64,000 nucleotides of DNA from Lasiosphaeris hirsuta. Its lineage: Eukaryota; Ascomycota; Sordariomycetes; Sordariales; Lasiosphaeriaceae. Numbering within the stretch: position 1 is the stretch's first letter; every line of letters starts with the position of its first letter. Of the stretch, positions 59,329 through 64,000 are shown one piece after another. A model generated the notes under the pieces. That model was given only the letters and a program-made list of their open reading frames with translations. It made no database searches and was not told where the DNA came from. The position numbers and the translations under genes were made by a program. The stretch is from assembly GCA_030549175.1 (NCBI GenBank), contig JAUKUA010000007.1, forward strand, positions 1,922,001 to 1,986,000, in the 5' to 3' direction.

Positions 59329-62317
59329 ATGAGGCACCAACTCAGGCGGGTGATAGAGAAGAACATATCCCACCACAGTACCGAGGCCACCCTAGACCAC
59401 GCACTTAGAGCACTGAGAGGCCATGACGGATCCATCCTCCCCATCCAAAATCCTGACGTGCTAGCAATGCGCGAGGACTACTTCGCCGTGGCACAGAAAG
59501 ATAGAAGGGAGTTGCTCGGTAATCTCGATGCGAGAATAGCCGACAAGAACGCCTACTCGGTGGACTCCATGTCCGGCGAGCAGGTCGGCCGCATTCGTAT
59601 ATGGCTCTAAGGAAGAGATGAAATGGATGAGGACAACGCCAATAGCCGGGAGGCAAAGCGCGCCACAGCGCAAGAAGAGGAGTATTTCAAACAGTACAAA
59701 CACCACCACTACATCAAGCGGTGGGGCTTGCTATTCGAGTCGGACGGAAAGGACGAGGAGTGGTTCATTGCTTCCCCTACAGTCTTGGACGAAAGCGATC
59801 CCGAATATCTGTGCGACATGTGTCGACACATAGACTTTGAGGCTCTTTTGACACGCCGTGGGCTCCCGGGGAACCGGACACCGGGATCCACTACCATCCA
59901 AGTTCGCGGGCTGCCGATGGTGATGAAGGGGGTCTATTGCGCCTTTTGCAGTCTGCTACGCCCAACATTGGTAGCCGCGTACCAAGATTCACAACTTGAC
60001 GAAGGAGCTATTGCGGACAAGACCTTGATGTATTTGAATGTCATCGATGAAGGTCCAAGCTATGCATTGCGACTGGAGGTAGAATTTGGAGACATAGACG
60101 AATCTTACCCGAGAGTTGTCGTGCAAAGACTTGTCTCGGAAGCCGATGTGAAGCCGCTCCAGGGCCTTCCCGTTGACCAGGGTACTGCCAACATGGAGCG
60201 TCTGAGCGGCTGGCTTCGGAAATGCGAAGAGGAACACCCCAAGCTCGATAGCACACCACACCAATCAGTCTCAACCAAACAATCATCGACGCTGTTCAGG
60301 TAACCCGGGAAATTGGTCTCCGGTACATCTGGGTTGACCCACTTTGCATTATTCAGGACGACATGGCCGACAAGACAGCCAACATATCAGATATGGGCAG
60401 TATATATGGCGATGCTACGCTAACAGTTGTCGCTTCGACCAACTCAGATCCCACAAAGGGTCTTCCCGGCGTTGGAAGGGCTACTCGTTCAAGGGCCCAG
60501 TTCGCTGGAAGAGTTCAAGGAATCTCGCTCGTGGTTGCGTTCCAAGACTCGCGCCGGCCGTATACCGAGATTGAAAGCTCAGTCTTGAACACACGAGCCT
60601 GGACATTTCAAGAACGCCACCTCTCACAGCGTTCTGTTTACTTTACAAGCGCGCAGATGCATTTTACCTGCCCCCACGGGACGGCATTTGAAGACACGGT
60701 CCCTGTTCCAGACGCCAACTACAAACCGCCCCCGGTCAACATCCAAACTCAACTCACGGCCCGAATACATGACTTGCGAGTTCGCATCTGGAGCGATCCC
60801 ACCCAGGCACACCATCCGAACAAGGCCATCACGGCAGGGGGGAAATCCATGACCATCATGATAGCAGAGGACAAGAGCGAGCCCGACGGGCTTTCGGCAG
60901 GCCCAACGCCCATATACACATACGCTTCGGTCCCAGATACTGAGAAGGCTGGCACGTTGCAGGTCACAGGGGAGACGCTATGGAAGGCATACACTGACGC
61001 CGTCAAAAACTACACGAAGCGGAAGTTGAGTTGGCACTCCGACGTCGTCAGTGCTTTTCAGGGTGTGACAGACCTCATTTCACAAGGAGCAAACACCAAA
61101 TTTTGGTGCGGAATTCCCGAATTTGCACTTGACCGGGCATTGCTGTGGTGCCCACAAGAAATCTTAAAGAGGCGGGAATATCTGGACGGTGGGGGAGAGC
61201 CCTCCCGTTTCCCAAGCTGGAGCTGGGCGGCTTGGGAAGGAAACAGCTCGTACCGCGGTCGGGGCTGGTACAACGCCATCACGTATCGGCCCGTCTGGAC
61301 TGTTAAATGGTTATTCAGGGAAAAGCCGGAAGCTTATATCGACGCGTTCAAGGCGAGAGGAGACAAAACGGACGAGGAGGTCGTGGAGTACGCCCGCAAG
61401 GTCTTCAGCGGTGAGATCCTTGCCCTTTCAAGGCTCGACAGCCAAGAGCTCATGAAAGTGGGCAACCCTAAAGGACGGGAAGATCAACGGGATAAGGTCA
61501 GAAATGAGCACTATTTCACCCACCCAGTATATCCAGGCCTCCGATTTACGTATCCCATCTCCCTGCCCGGGGAGGAGGTTCCGGAGCGAGTTTCCCCAGA
61601 CGGCGCGCTCTACTTTGTCTGCCATGCTGTGTCGGCAAAGTTTTGCGACATGCCCAACACACCCTTCATACAACGAACCATCGAAGACGACTTCCTCCAA
61701 ATCGGTCTTAATGACGAAAGCCGGTCCGCCAACCGGCGCCGCCCCTGGCAGCGCATCATTTACCACCAAGGATACCGCGCAGGTTTCCTTCACCTCAACG
61801 TGGAAATAGCCCATCTCGACCTTACAGAGACGAGCTCATACTGCCTAGTCGCCATGTCACGCGAGGGGTTGGCTACCATTGCGCCCCCTGATCTTGGCTG
61901 GGATTGGTATGCATCTCCCCCCCCCCTCTCCGATGGAGAATATCTACTATTGAATAAGAGCACCAACGAGCTAACAGCCGCAACAGGTATTGGAGTGGCA
62001 AGCCGCGTGAGGTTCAGTACACGATTTACCACCAAGACTGGGCGACGGGTGAGGATGAAGAAAACCCGCCCCTCGCAGTCCCCCTTCCGGACTGGGAGAA
62101 GGAACCCATCACGGATCCTCAGAACGAGAATGGTGATCCGCACTGGGACGAAGGCCGGTTCGGCGACATTGCTGTCTTCGATATCTACAATGTGTTGCTG
62201 CTGCGTCGCATCGGTGGAATGAGGAGCGGCTGGGAGCGGATAGGCGTCGGCAAGGTGAACCTGAGGGCCTTTCACTATGGGCAGCCGTCGGAAAGTATGA
62301 TCATCCTTAATAAGTAG
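59329..62317 (+). pseudogene. Second HET-domain gene, inactivated by a stop and an internal loss
   Basis: The frame from MRHQLRRVIEKN runs to a TAA at 59608-59610 (RIRIWL-stop-GRDEMDEDN) and simply continues afterwards, so a CAA-to-TAA change is likely. It continues through YLCDMCRHIDFEALLTRRG and CAFCSLLR to EEEHPKLDSTP near 60255. There it breaks: the next HET block, NQTIIDAVQVTREIGLRYIW then VDPLCIIQDD and MGSIYGDATLTVVAS, is in another frame. The usual YAALSYCWG block between them is missing (roughly 80-100 residues). Downstream is intact: RAWTFQERHLSQR and RFPSWSWAAWEG. An 80-nt intron (61907-61986) then leads to GWDWYWSGKPREVQYTIYHQ, and YNVLLLRRIGG ends at a stop at 62315. A DCM/CxxC N-terminal zone of this kind is common in fungal HET proteins. 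Confidence 0.82.
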
Positions 62318-62601
62318 ACTCATGCGATGTCGTCATGACCAGGATGATGAGGGGCGAGTGTTGGGTCATTAGCCCCTGAATTGCGTCAAGGAACGAATCA
62401 CCCGCTGTCACGTGCAAGCCACCCAGATGTATCCCGAATTTACACAACAGTCAAGCCAAGCCGTCCTCCTCAGGGATTTGTACCTCAGGGACTACCCGGG
62501 AGGTACTCCAAGCTAGCAATCCCATGCACAACCCTCGCGCCCATCCTTTCCCGTTCCACCGCCCCTCTCAAGTCCCCTTTTCTGGCTGTGTCTCTAACAA
62601 A

Positions 62602-62700
62602 TCGGATATGGTGTAGCGGTAACATCGCTGACTCTCATGATACCTCTCACCGAGCATACTGAGCACTCAGCAGCCCGGGGTTCGACTCTTCGTATCCGAG
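62602..62700 (+). tRNA. tRNA-Glu(CUC) with intron
   Basis: The acceptor stem TCGGATA pairs with TATCCGA at the 3' end. Box A is TGGTGTAGCGG and box B GGTTCGACT. The anticodon stem GCTGA/TCAGC encloses CTC at 62634-62636. An intron of about 28 nt lies at 62638-62665. Confidence 0.92.
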
Positions 62701-62911
62701 TGAAAGCAAGAGATTGGTGATGATCCTATCAAGTTTTGCCTGCCAACTTCAATGCCTCTTTTTCTTTTTTTTTCCCCCTCGTCTCGCACGTTACCCGGTT
62801 GGGGGACATCCACATCTCTACGGCACCCCTTTGCTTCTCCCTTTTCCGAACAGCATCAGACACTAAAGGAATGAAGCAACATGCGAGAAACGGCAAAAAT
62901 AGCAATTGCTA

Positions 62912-62997
62912 TGCCGTTGCCATGAATCGAACATGGGTCCTCTCGGATCTTCATTGATGACCACAACGAGAAGTACTAACCACTATACTACAACGGC
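62912..62997 (-). tRNA. tRNA-His(GUG) with 14-nt intron
   Basis: Minus strand. The acceptor GCCGTTG pairs with CAACGGC. Box A is TAGTATAGTGG and box B GTTCGATTC. The anticodon stem TCTCG/CGAGA has loop TTGTGGT with anticodon GTG. The intron is 62946-62959. Confidence 0.92.
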
Positions 62998-63245
62998 GAC
63001 CACTGGATTTGATCTGTTGAATGGCGGCTTCCAAAATGGCGTCCATGGGCATGCATCTGACAGTGTGGGAAGGCTGGGTGAGTTGGGCTCCTCTTGTGGC
63101 TTCACCAAACTATTTGCGCATCTGTTGAAAAACCTTAAGGGTTAGGGTTGAGCCCACGGTAAGCTCACCGACATGCGACTAAATTCAACTTTAAAGACTG
63201 CGTAGCAGATTCCAGCCCGGAATCTTATCCGTATCTGGCATTCCA

Positions 63246-64000
63246 TCACACCGGCACGACCTCCCTCTCTCGTACCGTTGCCATCAGAACCGGCTTGTCC
63301 CAGAGAAGGCGGAACACGGCGTTTCCCACCCAGTCAAAGTTCTTGTCAACCGCCTCTATATCGTACTTGTAATGCAGCTTTGCCATGATCAAACGTATCT
63401 CGGTCAAAGCCAGTCTGTTTCATCCAGGTGGTCAGCGCGAGAATTTCCAGACTCGAATCATAACAACTGGAGAAAACTTACTGCTTGCCAATACAGGCCC
63501 TTGTGCCAACACCGAAGGGCTGGGAAACATCCAGATTGTCGGTAGGGTTTTTGGACAGCCACCTCTCGGGGTGAAACTCATAGGGATCCTTAAAGTTGGA
63601 CGCAGAGTGGGGTGCTGCGTAGTAGCTGGTGGAAACCCAAGTCTGGCAGCAAACTCAATCAGTAAACCATTCATCCCCACAGGCCTAACAAGGAGCGATG
63701 CATTACTTACACCAGCAGGAAGGAAATGGCCGTCCACAGTGTCACCTCCCAGGGGAACGATTCTCGAAGGCGGCCATGCCACGGGGGAGAAGAGGCGTAG
63801 ACCTTCCTCGATAACGGCGTTCAGGTATGGCAGATCGATCGTCGTTGCGGGGGTTATGTCCTCGTATCGCTTGAATCTGCTGCGAATCTCGCCCCGGAGC
63901 TTTTGCATCGCCTCGGGACTCTTCATCAAGAAGTAGTTGGCCGAATCAAGGGCCGTAGCCGTGGTGTCAGTACCGGCAATCACGACATCAGAGAGCTGTG
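63246..64000 (-). CDS. Cytochrome P450 monooxygenase (partial, 5' end beyond window)
   Basis: The visible C-terminal half begins inside the I helix ([14 protein letters not shown], the oxygen-binding AGxDTT). Exons continue to 63711, then 63642-63482 and 63414-63246, with introns of 68 and 67 nt. Other marks are the K-helix [11 protein letters not shown] (ExxR), PERW, and the heme loop [18 protein letters not shown] with the Cys thiolate ligand. It ends VREREVVPV. This is a microsomal-type fungal P450 of the secondary-metabolism/xenobiotic kind; the CYP family is not assignable without the N-terminus. The neighbouring genes on the missing side would show whether it belongs to a cluster. Confidence 0.92.

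Noticed and set aside
63137..63149. Telomere-like AAGGGTTAGGGTT, and a similar short TTAGGG near 41437-41446
   Set aside because: Only one or two units; expected by chance and not evidence of a telomere or interstitial telomeric array.

Overview
This window is nuclear DNA from a filamentous ascomycete, most likely a Sordariomycete and possibly from the Sordariales. Genes carry short introns (about 50-130 nt, GTRNGT donors, CTRAY-like branch sites). Several families are typical of the Pezizomycotina: HET domain, 2EXR, the fungal rhodopsin-like membrane family, and NACHT-ankyrin NLRs. Two HET genes carry stop codons of the kind C-to-T or G-to-A (RIP-like) mutation produces. The genus is not identified from the sequence alone.

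The left part (about 1-31 kb) is mostly housekeeping. It holds a partial coiled-coil protein, a single-pass membrane protein, a decayed HET gene, an SDR dehydrogenase, a Siw14-type phosphatase with a C-terminal membrane anchor, and a small mitochondrial-type membrane protein (possibly Aim19). It continues with an Hlj1-like ER J-protein, a MINDY deubiquitinase ending in a CaaX box, a steroid-reductase-fold membrane enzyme, the mitochondrial i-AAA protease Yme1 divergent from ORC6, and an NAD(P)-dependent reductase.

The middle (about 31-52 kb) is more accessory. It has a 2EXR protein, a roughly 100-bp degenerate tandem array, two short terminal-inverted-repeat elements of one family, a Cys-rich orphan, a rhodopsin-like receptor and a small secreted Cys-rich protein with a possible second one. 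It also holds an intron-containing tRNA-Lys, a probable acetyltransferase, a catalase-peroxidase, a secreted SET-domain protein and a broken secreted SnoaL-like gene.

The right part (about 52-64 kb) is the most interesting. A SesB-like serine esterase gene ends in a GNV..S.I.H motif, and a similar motif opens the NACHT-ankyrin receptor gene directly downstream on the same strand. I read this as a candidate amyloid-signalling NLR/effector pair of the HET-s-motif type, the architecture of fungal programmed cell death and allorecognition. It is followed by a second, inactivated HET gene, two intron-containing tRNAs (Glu, His) and the 3' part of a cytochrome P450. Exon boundaries below were read by eye from splice consensus and reading-frame closure and have no transcript support.
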